A stretch of 48,810 bases of DNA, taken from an uncultured Gammaproteobacteria bacterium. Its GTDB lineage: Bacteria; Pseudomonadota; Gammaproteobacteria; Poriferisulfidales; GCA-002705445. This document shows, one piece after another, positions 36,143 through 46,002 of this stretch. The number at the start of each line of letters is the position of its first letter. Positions within the stretch are counted from its first letter, which is position 1. A program made the position numbers and the translations under genes. The notes below the pieces were generated by a model. That model saw only the letters and a list, made by a program, of their open reading frames with translations. It searched no databases and was not told the origin of the DNA. The stretch covers positions 1-48,810 of the forward strand of contig CAJXAV010000006.1 in NCBI GenBank assembly GCA_913050095.1, given 5' to 3'.

Positions 36143-36163
36143 GTAAGTTTTTACACGAACTTA

Positions 36164-37879
36164 ATGAAGCAAAATATTGATAATAAACAAGAATTATTCA
36201 CTGGAGCAGAAATATTTGTTAAATGTCTTGAAGCTGAAGGCATTGATCTAGTATTCGGATATCCAGGCGGTGCTGTTTTGCATATTTATGATGAGCTGCA
36301 CAAGCAAAACAGCGTAACACACATTCTTGTGCGTCATGAGCAGGGCGCAGTTCATGCAGCTGAGGGGTTTGCTAAATCCTCAAATAAACCGGGAGTTGTT
36401 CTAGTTACATCTGGACCTGGAGCAACAAATGCTATAACAGGAATAGCTGACGCATATATGGATTCTGTCCCAATTGTCGTATTTACAGGTCAGGTTAGAA
36501 CTGCATTAATTGGTAATGATGCTTTTCAAGAAGTTGATACTGTTGGTATTACCAGACCCTGTGTCAAACATAATTTTATGATCACAGATGTAAAAGACAT
36601 GGCTAATACAATTAAAAAAGCATTTTACGTTGCTTCAACAGGTAGACCTGGCCCAGTAGTAGTAGATATCCCTAAAGACATCACTGAAGATAAATGCGAG
36701 TTTGTGTACCCAGAAAAAGTATCAATGAGATCTTATAATCCGTCTGTGCAAATTAATGACAAGGACATAGATCTGGCAGTTGAAAAAATTCTAAAGGCAA
36801 AAAAACCTGTAATTTATGCTGGAGGCGGAGTAATTAACAGCAATGCTTCTGATGAGCTAACTAAGTTGGCAAAATATTTAAATTTTCCAGTTACAAACAC
36901 GCTAATGGGCCTTGGATGCTTCCCAGGAAGTGACCCACAATTCTTACAAATGCTAGGAATGCATGGTTCGTATGAAGCAAACATGGCAATGCATGATTGC
37001 GATCTACTTATAGCTGTGGGCGCAAGATTTGATGATAGAATAACTGGTAGATTAGATAAATTTAGTCCAAATGCTACTGTTGTTCATATTGATGTTGATC
37101 CTTCTTCTATTTCAAAAAATATTAAAGCGCATATTCCAATTAATGGAGATGTCAAAGACTGCATTAATAAAATAATAAAAAAAACTATGGATAAAAAGTT
37201 GAAACCAATGAATTTAGATTCCTGGTGGGAACAGATAAATGAATGGAGAAAAAAAGATTCTTTTAAATATATTCAAGAAAAAGATATTATTAAACCTCAG
37301 TATGTTGTTGACAGATTGTATGAAATAACAAAAGGTGATGCTTTTATTACTTCAGATGTGGGACAACATCAAATGTGGGCTGCGCAATTATATAAATTTA
37401 ACAAACCAAAAAGATGGATAAACTCAGGAGGTCTTGGAACGATGGGTTTTGGTTTGCCATCGGCAATGGGTGTTCAGTTTGCAAATCCTGATTCTTTGGT
37501 TTGCTGTATTACCGGCGAAGCAAGTATTCAAATGTGTATACAGGAGCTTTCAACTTGTTTGCAGTATGGGCTACCCATTAAAATTATAAATTTAAATAAT
37601 AGATACATGGGGATGGTAAGACAGTGGCAAGAATTTTTTTATGAAAAAAGATATGCAATGTCATATATGGATGCTCTTCCTGATTTTGTAAAACTAACCG
37701 AAAGCTATGGTCATGTTGGATATAAGGTCGAAAACCCAAATGATGTAGATAGTGCAATCATTGAGGCAATCAATAAAAAAGACAAACTTGTATTTTTAGA
37801 TTTTATAACAGATCCAAATGAAAATGTATTTCCTATGATTGCAACTGGCGCAGCGCACAATAAAATGATACTTTCCTAA
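36164..37879 (+). CDS. ilvB: Acetolactate synthase large subunit
   Basis: Catalyses the first common step of valine, leucine and isoleucine synthesis, using thiamine diphosphate. It has 571 residues. The catalytic Glu region is RHEQGAVHAAEGFAKSS, the cofactor-binding segment near the C-terminus is VCCITGEASIQM...NNRYMGMVRQW, and the central FAD-binding domain is present (GARFDDRITGRLDKF). In the metal-binding motif the usual Gly-Asp-Gly-Ser reads Gly-Glu-Ala-Ser (GEAS), a known variant in this family. ilvH follows after 53 bases. Confidence 0.94.
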   Translation: MKQNIDNKQELFTGAEIFVKCLEAEGIDLVFGYPGGAVLHIYDELHKQNSVTHILVRHEQGAVHAAEGFAKSSNKPGVVLVTSGPGATNAITGIADAYMDSVPIVVFTGQVRTALIGNDAFQEVDTVGITRPCVKHNFMITDVKDMANTIKKAFYVASTGRPGPVVVDIPKDITEDKCEFVYPEKVSMRSYNPSVQINDKDIDLAVEKILKAKKPVIYAGGGVINSNASDELTKLAKYLNFPVTNTLMGLGCFPGSDPQFLQMLGMHGSYEANMAMHDCDLLIAVGARFDDRITGRLDKFSPNATVVHIDVDPSSISKNIKAHIPINGDVKDCINKIIKKTMDKKLKPMNLDSWWEQINEWRKKDSFKYIQEKDIIKPQYVVDRLYEITKGDAFITSDVGQHQMWAAQLYKFNKPKRWINSGGLGTMGFGLPSAMGVQFANPDSLVCCITGEASIQMCIQELSTCLQYGLPIKIINLNNRYMGMVRQWQEFFYEKRYAMSYMDALPDFVKLTESYGHVGYKVENPNDVDSAIIEAINKKDKLVFLDFITDPNENVFPMIATGAAHNKMILS

Positions 37880-37932
37880 AATTAATTTACAATAATAAAA
37901 ATTTAGCGTTCAATAAGAGTGGTATTAAACAA

Positions 37933-39443
<1,511 letters not shown>

Positions 39444-39495
39444 GTTATCATTTATAAACAAGTATATGTTTTAAATAATAAAAGGATAAACAATT

Positions 39496-39576
39496 ATGAG
39501 CGGAATTTTACATTTTATACTTTTTTGGGGATTTTATGCCTTTCTGGCATACATGGTTGTAAATCTTATAAAGTAA
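39496..39576 (+). CDS. 26-residue single-helix membrane peptide
   Basis: A short gene between ilvC and pssA. It begins at ATG 39496 after a clear ribosome site AAAGGAT (39481-39487) and encodes 26 residues that are nearly all hydrophobic: MSGILHFILFWGF, then YAFLAYMVVNLIK. The product would be one membrane helix with a lysine at the inside end. A rho-independent terminator follows 17 bases after the stop, which supports translation as the last gene of the tusA-ilvBHC unit. I know no family for it. It could be a small subunit of a membrane complex or a stress peptide; both are guesses. Confidence 0.6.
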   Translation: MSGILHFILFWGFYAFLAYMVVNLIK

Positions 39577-39593
39577 TAAAATCTTTTTATATA

Positions 39594-39628
39594 ACGCTAA
39601 GCATGTATAACATGGCTTGGCGTTTTTT
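39594..39628 (+). terminator. Rho-independent terminator after the small membrane peptide gene
   Basis: ACGCTAAGCATG (39594-39605) pairs with CATGGCTTGGCGT (39611-39623) across a 5-base loop, with one G-T pair and one bulged C, and is followed by five more T residues. It ends the tusA-ilvBHC transcription unit 12 bases before pssA. Confidence 0.85.
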
Positions 39629-39639
39629 ATATTAATAAT

Positions 39640-40401
39640 ATGATAAGAAATAAGATATATTTAATACCAAATTTGCTAACTACCGGTTCAGTATTATGTG
39701 GTTTTGTGTCAATTATTTATTCTTTTGACGGTTATTTGTCAGTTGCTGCTAATCTTATTTTAGTTTCTTTTATATTAGATGGCTTAGATGGAAGAGTAGC
39801 AAGAATTACAAAAACTACCAGTGAATTTGGAGCACAATATGACAGTTTGTCAGATACTGTTTCATTTGGTGTGGCGCCAGCAGTTTTTTTATACCAATGG
39901 TTTTTAAAAGATATAAATTTTCTTATAAATTCTTGGCTAGAACTTGGCGTTATTGTAGCTTCACTTTATTTAGTTTCAGTTTTACTAAGACTTGCAAGAT
40001 TCAATACTTCTAAGAGTAGTGATTTTTTTATAGGTTTACCGTGTCCACTCGGTGCTATCCTAGTTAGTCTTTTTTTTATTGTTTTAAATAAATTAAATAT
40101 TAGTCCGCTATTGTTTAAAGAAATTTCTGTTTTTATAACACTTTTAATATCATTCCTAATGATAAGTAAGTTTTCATACTTTAGTTTTAAGAATATTGGA
40201 GATCAGGAAAAAATAAAATTTTACTGGTTATTTTTTACAATTTTTGCTTTAGTTGTAACATTGATTAATCCTCCTATGGTTTTATTATTTCTTGCAATAG
40301 TTTACTCACTTTCTGGATTTGTTATGAATGTATTTAGATACTTCAGAAAGAAAAATAATATTTATAACAAAACAAGTGAAAAAAAAGATAAGTATGTCTA
40401 A
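39640..40401 (+). CDS. pssA: CDP-diacylglycerol-serine O-phosphatidyltransferase
   Basis: A membrane enzyme of 253 residues that makes phosphatidylserine, the precursor of phosphatidylethanolamine. The CDP-alcohol phosphotransferase motif is complete: DGLDGRVARITKTTSEFGAQ followed by YDSLSD (D-G-x2-A-R-x8-G-x3-D-x3-D pattern), about residues 48-75. It has about seven or eight hydrophobic segments. pssA lies between ilvC and leuA in many proteobacteria. It ends 8 bases into leuA. Confidence 0.93.
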   Translation: MIRNKIYLIPNLLTTGSVLCGFVSIIYSFDGYLSVAANLILVSFILDGLDGRVARITKTTSEFGAQYDSLSDTVSFGVAPAVFLYQWFLKDINFLINSWLELGVIVASLYLVSVLLRLARFNTSKSSDFFIGLPCPLGAILVSLFFIVLNKLNISPLLFKEISVFITLLISFLMISKFSYFSFKNIGDQEKIKFYWLFFTIFALVVTLINPPMVLLFLAIVYSLSGFVMNVFRYFRKKNNIYNKTSEKKDKYV

Positions 40402-41947
40402 AAATAAAGATAAATTAGTTATATTCGATACAACATTAAGAGATGGTGAGCAAAGCCCCGGTGCATCAATGAATGTTTCCGAAAAACTGCGCATAGCAAA
40501 AGTACTTGAAAAATTAAATGTAGATGTTATTGAAGCTGGATTTCCAATAGCAAGCAGGGGAGATTTTGACGCTGTATTCAATATATCTTCAAATATAAAA
40601 AATAGCACAATTTGTGCTTTAGCTAGAGCTATAGAAAAAGATATTGATGCTGCTGGAGAAGCTATAAAGCCTGCAAAGAGTTCAAGAATACATACTTTTA
40701 TAGCAACTTCTGAAATACACATGCAAAAAAAATTAGGCATGAGTAAAAAAGAAGTGATAGATCAAGCTGTAAAATCTATAAAAAGAATTAAAAAATATAC
40801 TAACAATATTGAATTTTCCCCAGAAGATGCTGGACGATCTGAGTTTGATTTTCTCTCGGAGATAATAGAAAAGGCAATTAATGCTGGTGCGAATACTATA
40901 AATATTCCTGATACTGTTGGTTATAATATACCTGAGCAATTTGGAAATTTAATAAAAAAACTTATTTACAATATTCCAAATTCTGATAAAGCTATATTTT
41001 CGGTTCATTGTCATAATGACTTAGGGTTAGCTGTTGCAAATTCGTTATCGGCCGTAATGAATGGCGCTAGACAAGTTGAGTGCACAATAAATGGGCTTGG
41101 TGAAAGGGCAGGAAATGCTTCTCTTGAAGAAGTTGTTATGACTGTAAAAACTAGACAAGATATTTTCAACTGCGATACACAGATTAACACGGGACATATA
41201 GTTCCCGCATCTAAACTTGTTTCAAGTATTACAGGTTTTCCTGTTCAGCCTAATAAAGCAATAGTAGGTGCTAATGCATTTGCACATGAATCAGGTATTC
41301 ATCAAGATGGCGTTCTTAAACATAGAGAAACTTACGAAATTATGAAAGCTCAAGATGTTGGTTGGCAAGAAAACAAGCTTGTTCTTGGAAAGCATTCCGG
41401 AAGAAACGCATTAAAAACTAGATTGTCAGAAATTGGTTACGAAATTAAAGATACAAGTGAGCTAAATATCTTGTTTAAAAAATTCAAAGATTTGGCAGAC
41501 ATTAAGCATGAGATTTATGATGATGATCTGCACTCTTTAATATCTAATGCTTCAGGCAAAGAAGATAGTCAAAATTATAATTTAGTTAGTATTAAATCTA
41601 TAAGCGATTCTAGTTCAGAACCATATTCAGAAATTACATTAGAGAAAAATATGGAGCGTTTTAATAGTGATTCAAAAGGTGGTGGTCCAGTAGATGCAGC
41701 ATTTAAAGCAATAGAGAAAATAGTAAACAGCAACTCTGTACTACAATTATACTCTGTTAATAATATTACTGATGGAACAGATTCATTAGGAGAGGTAACT
41801 GTCAGAATGGAGAAACAGGGAATTATTGTTAATGGTATAGGTTCAGACACTGACATTGTTATAGCATCAGCTAAGGCTTATCTAGACGCAATAAATAAGT
41901 TAAACAATAAAGCAAATATTGTTCATCCACAATTAGATCATGTCTAG
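40394..41947 (+). CDS. leuA: 2-isopropylmalate synthase
   Basis: Commits carbon to leucine by joining acetyl-CoA with 2-oxoisovalerate. It has 517 residues. The catalytic domain begins [18 protein letters not shown] and has the metal site [13 protein letters not shown]; the C-terminal regulatory domain that senses leucine is complete (about residues 390-517). The ATG at 40394 gives the usual N-terminus [20 protein letters not shown]; reading further upstream would run 66 bases into pssA. Confidence 0.95.
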   Translation: MSKNKDKLVIFDTTLRDGEQSPGASMNVSEKLRIAKVLEKLNVDVIEAGFPIASRGDFDAVFNISSNIKNSTICALARAIEKDIDAAGEAIKPAKSSRIHTFIATSEIHMQKKLGMSKKEVIDQAVKSIKRIKKYTNNIEFSPEDAGRSEFDFLSEIIEKAINAGANTINIPDTVGYNIPEQFGNLIKKLIYNIPNSDKAIFSVHCHNDLGLAVANSLSAVMNGARQVECTINGLGERAGNASLEEVVMTVKTRQDIFNCDTQINTGHIVPASKLVSSITGFPVQPNKAIVGANAFAHESGIHQDGVLKHRETYEIMKAQDVGWQENKLVLGKHSGRNALKTRLSEIGYEIKDTSELNILFKKFKDLADIKHEIYDDDLHSLISNASGKEDSQNYNLVSIKSISDSSSEPYSEITLEKNMERFNSDSKGGGPVDAAFKAIEKIVNSNSVLQLYSVNNITDGTDSLGEVTVRMEKQGIIVNGIGSDTDIVIASAKAYLDAINKLNNKANIVHPQLDHV

Positions 41948-42407
41948 CCAGGAATACTTAAATAAAATTACTTTGCTAAAATTAATGCAATCTGAATTTT
42001 ACATAAAAAAAAATACAATAGAATACGAAGAAAAATTAATTTTAGAAAAAAAAATTATTATATGTAAAGACTTATATGATAAAAATGAATTAATATTCGA
42101 AAATCTTAAAAAGGCAGCTCTTGAGTTTCACGATAAGACATTAATTGATTTAAGAACTAATCAAGAAATTTTATCATCTGTTTCAAATTTTTTTAATAGT
42201 AAGTCAAACTTATCTGTATTAATAATTTGCAGTAAAGAAACATACGAATCTGTAAAAGAAAGATATTCTTTTAATAAAAATATATGCATAAATAGTGAAA
42301 AAAATAATCTTTTAGTATTTAATACTTTGTCACTATCAGATAAAATAACAAATACATTAAAAAAACGAATATGGGAAAATTATAAATATATTATAAGTTA
42401 TGAGTAG
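41940..42407 (+). CDS. Probable DNA polymerase III psi subunit (HolD-like)
   Basis: A 155-residue soluble protein with very low recognisable conservation. It overlaps leuA by 8 bases and rimI by 8 bases. In gammaproteobacteria the gene before rimI is holD, and the end of this protein has the shape of psi: a beta strand NLLVFNTLSLSDKITNTLKKRIWENYK, with the Lys/Leu-Trp-containing last helix (KKRIWENYK) that resembles the psi C-terminus. The central LSVLIICSKETYES fits a strand of the same fold. If correct it bridges the clamp loader and SSB. I rate the name as context-based. Confidence 0.5.
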   Translation: MSSQEYLNKITLLKLMQSEFYIKKNTIEYEEKLILEKKIIICKDLYDKNELIFENLKKAALEFHDKTLIDLRTNQEILSSVSNFFNSKSNLSVLIICSKETYESVKERYSFNKNICINSEKNNLLVFNTLSLSDKITNTLKKRIWENYKYIISYE

Positions 42408-42864
42408 CTTACAAAATACATTAATGACAAAATATGTTCATATGAGTGATACTCATATAGACGCTGTATATATTATCGAAGAGAAATCGTATGGATATCC
42501 TTGGTCTAAAAAAATATTTAATGATTGTTTGTCTAATAATTATATTTGTCGTGTTTTAATACTAGATGATAAATTAATTGGTTATCTTGTAGCTTCTATT
42601 GTTAATGACGAGTGTCATATAATGAACTTATGTATTGATAGCTCGTTTAGAAGTTGTGGGTATGGCAGGTACCTTTTAGGTGAATTGCATAGCGAGATAA
42701 AAATATTAAATTGCAAGGTTGTTTTTCTTGAGTGTAGACCAAGTAATACTTCTGCCTTAAAACTATATAACTCTGAAGGTTATAATGAAATTGGGCAGAG
42801 AAAAAATTACTACCCAGCTCCTGGTGGATATGAGGACGCATTAATGCTAGCCAAATATGTCTGA
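42400..42864 (+). CDS. rimI: Ribosomal protein S18 alanine N-acetyltransferase RimI
   Basis: A GNAT-family acetyltransferase of 154 residues that modifies the N-terminus of ribosomal protein S18. The acetyl-CoA binding motif is SSFRSCGYGRYLLGELH (R-x2-G-x-G pattern), preceded by the strand ECHIMNLCID and followed by ECRPSNTSALKLYNSEGY and KNYYPAPGGYEDALMLAK, all typical of RimI. The ATG at 42400 overlaps the previous gene; an ATG at 42424 would also leave the domain intact. Confidence 0.9.
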   Translation: MSSLQNTLMTKYVHMSDTHIDAVYIIEEKSYGYPWSKKIFNDCLSNNYICRVLILDDKLIGYLVASIVNDECHIMNLCIDSSFRSCGYGRYLLGELHSEIKILNCKVVFLECRPSNTSALKLYNSEGYNEIGQRKNYYPAPGGYEDALMLAKYV

Positions 42865-43054
42865 AAATAATAAAAATGTTGGAATTATAAAAATTATTTT
42901 AAGTATTTTATCAAGTTTCATTGGTATACAGTCTGATAAAAATAGAGTTCGAGACTTCAAATCAAACAATGCAAAAAGTTTTATAATTATAGGGTTAATC
43001 ATGACTTTTTTGCTTGTTTTAATACTATATTTTTCTGTGATTTTAATACTATGA
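42857..43054 (+). CDS. DUF2970 family small membrane protein
   Basis: A 65-residue protein. The N-terminal amphipathic part IIKIILSILSSFIGIQSDKNRVRDF matches the DUF2970 pattern in which a phenylalanine-Gly-x-Gln-Ser motif is followed by a charged NRxRDF; quoted key part SFIGIQSDKNRVRDF. One C-terminal membrane helix follows (SFIIIGLIMTFLLVLILYF). The function is unknown. It overlaps rimI by 8 bases and faces the nuclease gene, which ends 8 bases away on the other strand. Confidence 0.8.
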   Translation: MSENNKNVGIIKIILSILSSFIGIQSDKNRVRDFKSNNAKSFIIIGLIMTFLLVLILYFSVILIL

Positions 43055-43062
43055 AATAATTA

Positions 43063-45522
43063 CTATCTATTAATATCAACATATCCGCAAACATCGCAGC
43101 CAGAAATAGATTTTTTTACCATTAAATTATTTTTTGTCTTTATTCTAGAATAAATCTCGTCCAAACACTTTGTAATTAAAAGCTTAGAAGCATTAAGTTC
43201 GGTAGAATTAAATAAAGTTGACTTGATAGTATTTTTTGAGACATTTATAGATAAATACTCAAAATTATCAACTTTGCTGCTTATGAGTGAATAAAAAGGT
43301 AGCTGAAGAGAATAACCATTTATTACATCACTTTTTGTATCAACATAACCAGTTTTATAATCAACTATATACTCTTGTCTATTTAATATATATTTTAGAT
43401 CATACCTACCAACAAGTTTTATATCATCATTGTAGTCATATTCATGTTTTTTTTCTGACTGAAAATTGGATTTAAGAGAATTCTCGCAATAAAAATAATC
43501 AGCAATTTTAGGTAGAAATTTTTCCCATAATTGCAATTCGTACGAAGTTTTATCCTGATGATAAAAGATTTTTATTTTATCATTGGATAAAGATTTCAGT
43601 GAATGTAATATATCATTATAACTACCTATTTTGTTACCTTTTGTAAACAAACAAGCTAAAACTGAATGAACATATTGACCAAAAATAAGCGAAGAATTAT
43701 TTAAATCAAATTCATTTTTACAATAAGGTGAATTTAATCCTTTGTGAAAACAATAAAAACACTCGAGATAATTTTCAATATCACGATATGTCAATCTTTT
43801 ATATTTATTATTTAATTCTAAAATAATTTTTTTATTTGTATTGTTAGGTAAAATAATACTATTTTTACTTTTATAATCTTTGTAATTTTTTGTGAAATGA
43901 TCAACATACACTTTAAATTTACTTTTTGTGAGTGTTTCTGAATAATTAGATCTGTGAAATGACAAAGTTATAGAATTTGAGTTTTTATTTAATCCTATAA
44001 AACTTTCTATATCTTCAATATTTTCTATATTTGAATTTAGAGAAAAATCTTTTTTTATGACATTGTTTTTTGAAAAATTGTTAATTTTTTTCTTGGGAAA
44101 ATTTGTATTACTCATTGAACTAATATAAATTTTATCGAATTTATATAAGCTTGCATGAGCTATGTCTAAAAAATAAATATTACTTTTATTTTCTTGTGTG
44201 AAACTAGTATTTTCTAATTTTTCAATTAGTTTTTTATGCCATACAATCGGCATATAAGATTTTTTTGTTATTTTGTAATATCTATCCATTTGATTTAGAA
44301 CATTTATAAACTGTGATCCAGCTTTATCACTTTGTATAAAATTTTTTGATTCAAATAAAGATATTTTATTTATTATAAAATCTTTGAATTCTTGGAATGT
44401 GCATAAATTTTCTTCAATACTATCTTTTTTTTTATTAAAAAATTCTGTAATTAAATTTTTATCAGTTGATTTGCGTTGCTCAAAATACAAATCAAGTGAT
44501 ACATCTATATTATTTTTATAAAAATTTCTAATATTTTTTAAAAGTTCTAGTTTATTTTTTCTTGATATATTTGGTCTAAAGTATGGGGACATTACTATGT
44601 CGTATAGATTTATATAATTATTATTTAATATAAAATAATTTATTATGTTATTAATATATGAGCAAAATGTGCTAGTAGATAATAGCCAGCCATCCTTATC
44701 ATTTATTGATATATTATTTCTGTCTAAAATAGCTCTTAGTCTTCTTGCAAAATACCTATCATTATTTATTAATGCAATACTTGTATACTCATTTGATTCA
44801 AGTGTTTTTATTATATCCGATGATAAGAATGATAGCTCATCTTCTTGTTTATCAAAATCAAAACTTTGAAAATTACTTATATAATCATCAATTTCTGATT
44901 TATCAATTTTTTTATTTTCTAAATAACAAATATTTTTAAATTTATTTGAAAGCCATTTTTTTTCTAAATCATACATGCCTTCATAACAAATTAAATGTAC
45001 CTTACTGTCATTACTTGAATTATCATCATTTAATAATCTAATATATTCATTAATATATGTTTTTTCGGTATATGATTTATAAAGCCATGATTTTAATATT
45101 TCTAGAAAAATTTGTGATTCAAATGACAATAAATTAATATTAAGATTATTTACAATATCTTCATAAGAATTTTTTTCATTATTAATATATATATTATTAT
45201 CTAAAAATAATATATTTAGAAGATCTAGTATATTATCAGTCTCATTGTATAAATTTTGCTTGTTGAATATTGAGTCTGTGCTTTCTAAAATTTCTTCTAA
45301 AAAAAACTTATCTTCTTGGATTAAATTATACCCATCAACATTATTTGTGTAAAAGACAAATTCTTCCATATAAAATATTTTTATATTATCAATCTTATTT
45401 ATAGAAAGAATATATTCAATATATTTCTTTGAAATAGTTTTTGGGATAATAATGTTGTTAGTTGAGTCTTCATTTTCAATTATTGTTGAAAGCTCTTCTA
45501 ATAATGTTTGTTTACTAGTCAT
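43063..45522 (-). CDS. AddB-like PD-(D/E)XK nuclease protein (probable DNA repair)
   Basis: An 819-residue protein similar in layout to the AddB/RecC-like probable DNA repair proteins of gammaproteobacteria: a long, divergent, helicase-like N-terminal part without a Walker A motif, then a RecB-type nuclease domain. The nuclease core is visible as IFGQYVHSVLACLF (His), LVGRYDLKYIL (Asp) and EYIVDYKTGYVD (Asp-x-Lys) near residues 620-720. Two cysteine groups that normally hold an Fe-S cluster flank it: ECFYC near 600 and GCDVCGYVDINR at the very end, where the last Cys usually found before the final Arg is Asn. No helicase (AddA-like) gene is adjacent. Lys/Asn/Ser-rich and fast-evolving. Confidence 0.72.
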   Translation of the reverse strand: MTSKQTLLEELSTIIENEDSTNNIIIPKTISKKYIEYILSINKIDNIKIFYMEEFVFYTNNVDGYNLIQEDKFFLEEILESTDSIFNKQNLYNETDNILDLLNILFLDNNIYINNEKNSYEDIVNNLNINLLSFESQIFLEILKSWLYKSYTEKTYINEYIRLLNDDNSSNDSKVHLICYEGMYDLEKKWLSNKFKNICYLENKKIDKSEIDDYISNFQSFDFDKQEDELSFLSSDIIKTLESNEYTSIALINNDRYFARRLRAILDRNNISINDKDGWLLSTSTFCSYINNIINYFILNNNYINLYDIVMSPYFRPNISRKNKLELLKNIRNFYKNNIDVSLDLYFEQRKSTDKNLITEFFNKKKDSIEENLCTFQEFKDFIINKISLFESKNFIQSDKAGSQFINVLNQMDRYYKITKKSYMPIVWHKKLIEKLENTSFTQENKSNIYFLDIAHASLYKFDKIYISSMSNTNFPKKKINNFSKNNVIKKDFSLNSNIENIEDIESFIGLNKNSNSITLSFHRSNYSETLTKSKFKVYVDHFTKNYKDYKSKNSIILPNNTNKKIILELNNKYKRLTYRDIENYLECFYCFHKGLNSPYCKNEFDLNNSSLIFGQYVHSVLACLFTKGNKIGSYNDILHSLKSLSNDKIKIFYHQDKTSYELQLWEKFLPKIADYFYCENSLKSNFQSEKKHEYDYNDDIKLVGRYDLKYILNRQEYIVDYKTGYVDTKSDVINGYSLQLPFYSLISSKVDNFEYLSINVSKNTIKSTLFNSTELNASKLLITKCLDEIYSRIKTKNNLMVKKSISGCDVCGYVDINR

Positions 45523-45603
45523 AATATGTACATATTGATAATATTTTATGTTTATTATATAAAGTTATCATATAAATACATTTAAATTTTATAATTATTT
45601 TCT

Positions 45604-45999
45604 ATGAGTGTTATTGATTTTAAAAGCTATAAAGCTTCACAAAATAAGCCTAAATATACATCTGAACCTAAAGTAGGTAGTAATTTATATAAAAAAAATC
45701 TTGATGCAAAAATTAAATATTTTAATACTCAGATGCAAATTTATGAAAGTAATCCAATAATTGAAAATTGTGTATTTTCTAGTGAGGGCTGCGCTATTAA
45801 ATTCTCGGCCTCAGATAATAAGACAGAGGTACTTTTGATTCTACAAGATTATTCTCCTGAAGAATTTGATACTCATTACGTAACTTGGGAGTTTTATATT
45901 CATAATACTGAGCATGATGAGTACTTAGATTCTAGATTTTTTAGCACTACAGATATGGCCGTAAAGTTTTTTCTTTCTAAAATTAAATATATTGTATAA
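45604..45999 (+). CDS. Hypothetical protein
   Basis: A 131-residue soluble protein that I do not recognise. It has a basic N-terminal stretch (about residues 1-40, VIDFKSYKASQNKPKYTSEP) and a mixed alpha/beta C-terminal part with many aromatic residues (LLILQDYSPEEFDTHYVTWEFYI). No signal, no membrane segment, two cysteines (ENCVF and EGCAI). It stands between two minus-strand genes with an 81-base gap upstream and a 3-base gap to the converging flavoprotein gene. Codon use looks like the neighbours. Confidence 0.5.
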   Translation: MSVIDFKSYKASQNKPKYTSEPKVGSNLYKKNLDAKIKYFNTQMQIYESNPIIENCVFSSEGCAIKFSASDNKTEVLLILQDYSPEEFDTHYVTWEFYIHNTEHDEYLDSRFFSTTDMAVKFFLSKIKYIV

Positions 46000-46002
46000 T
46001 TT

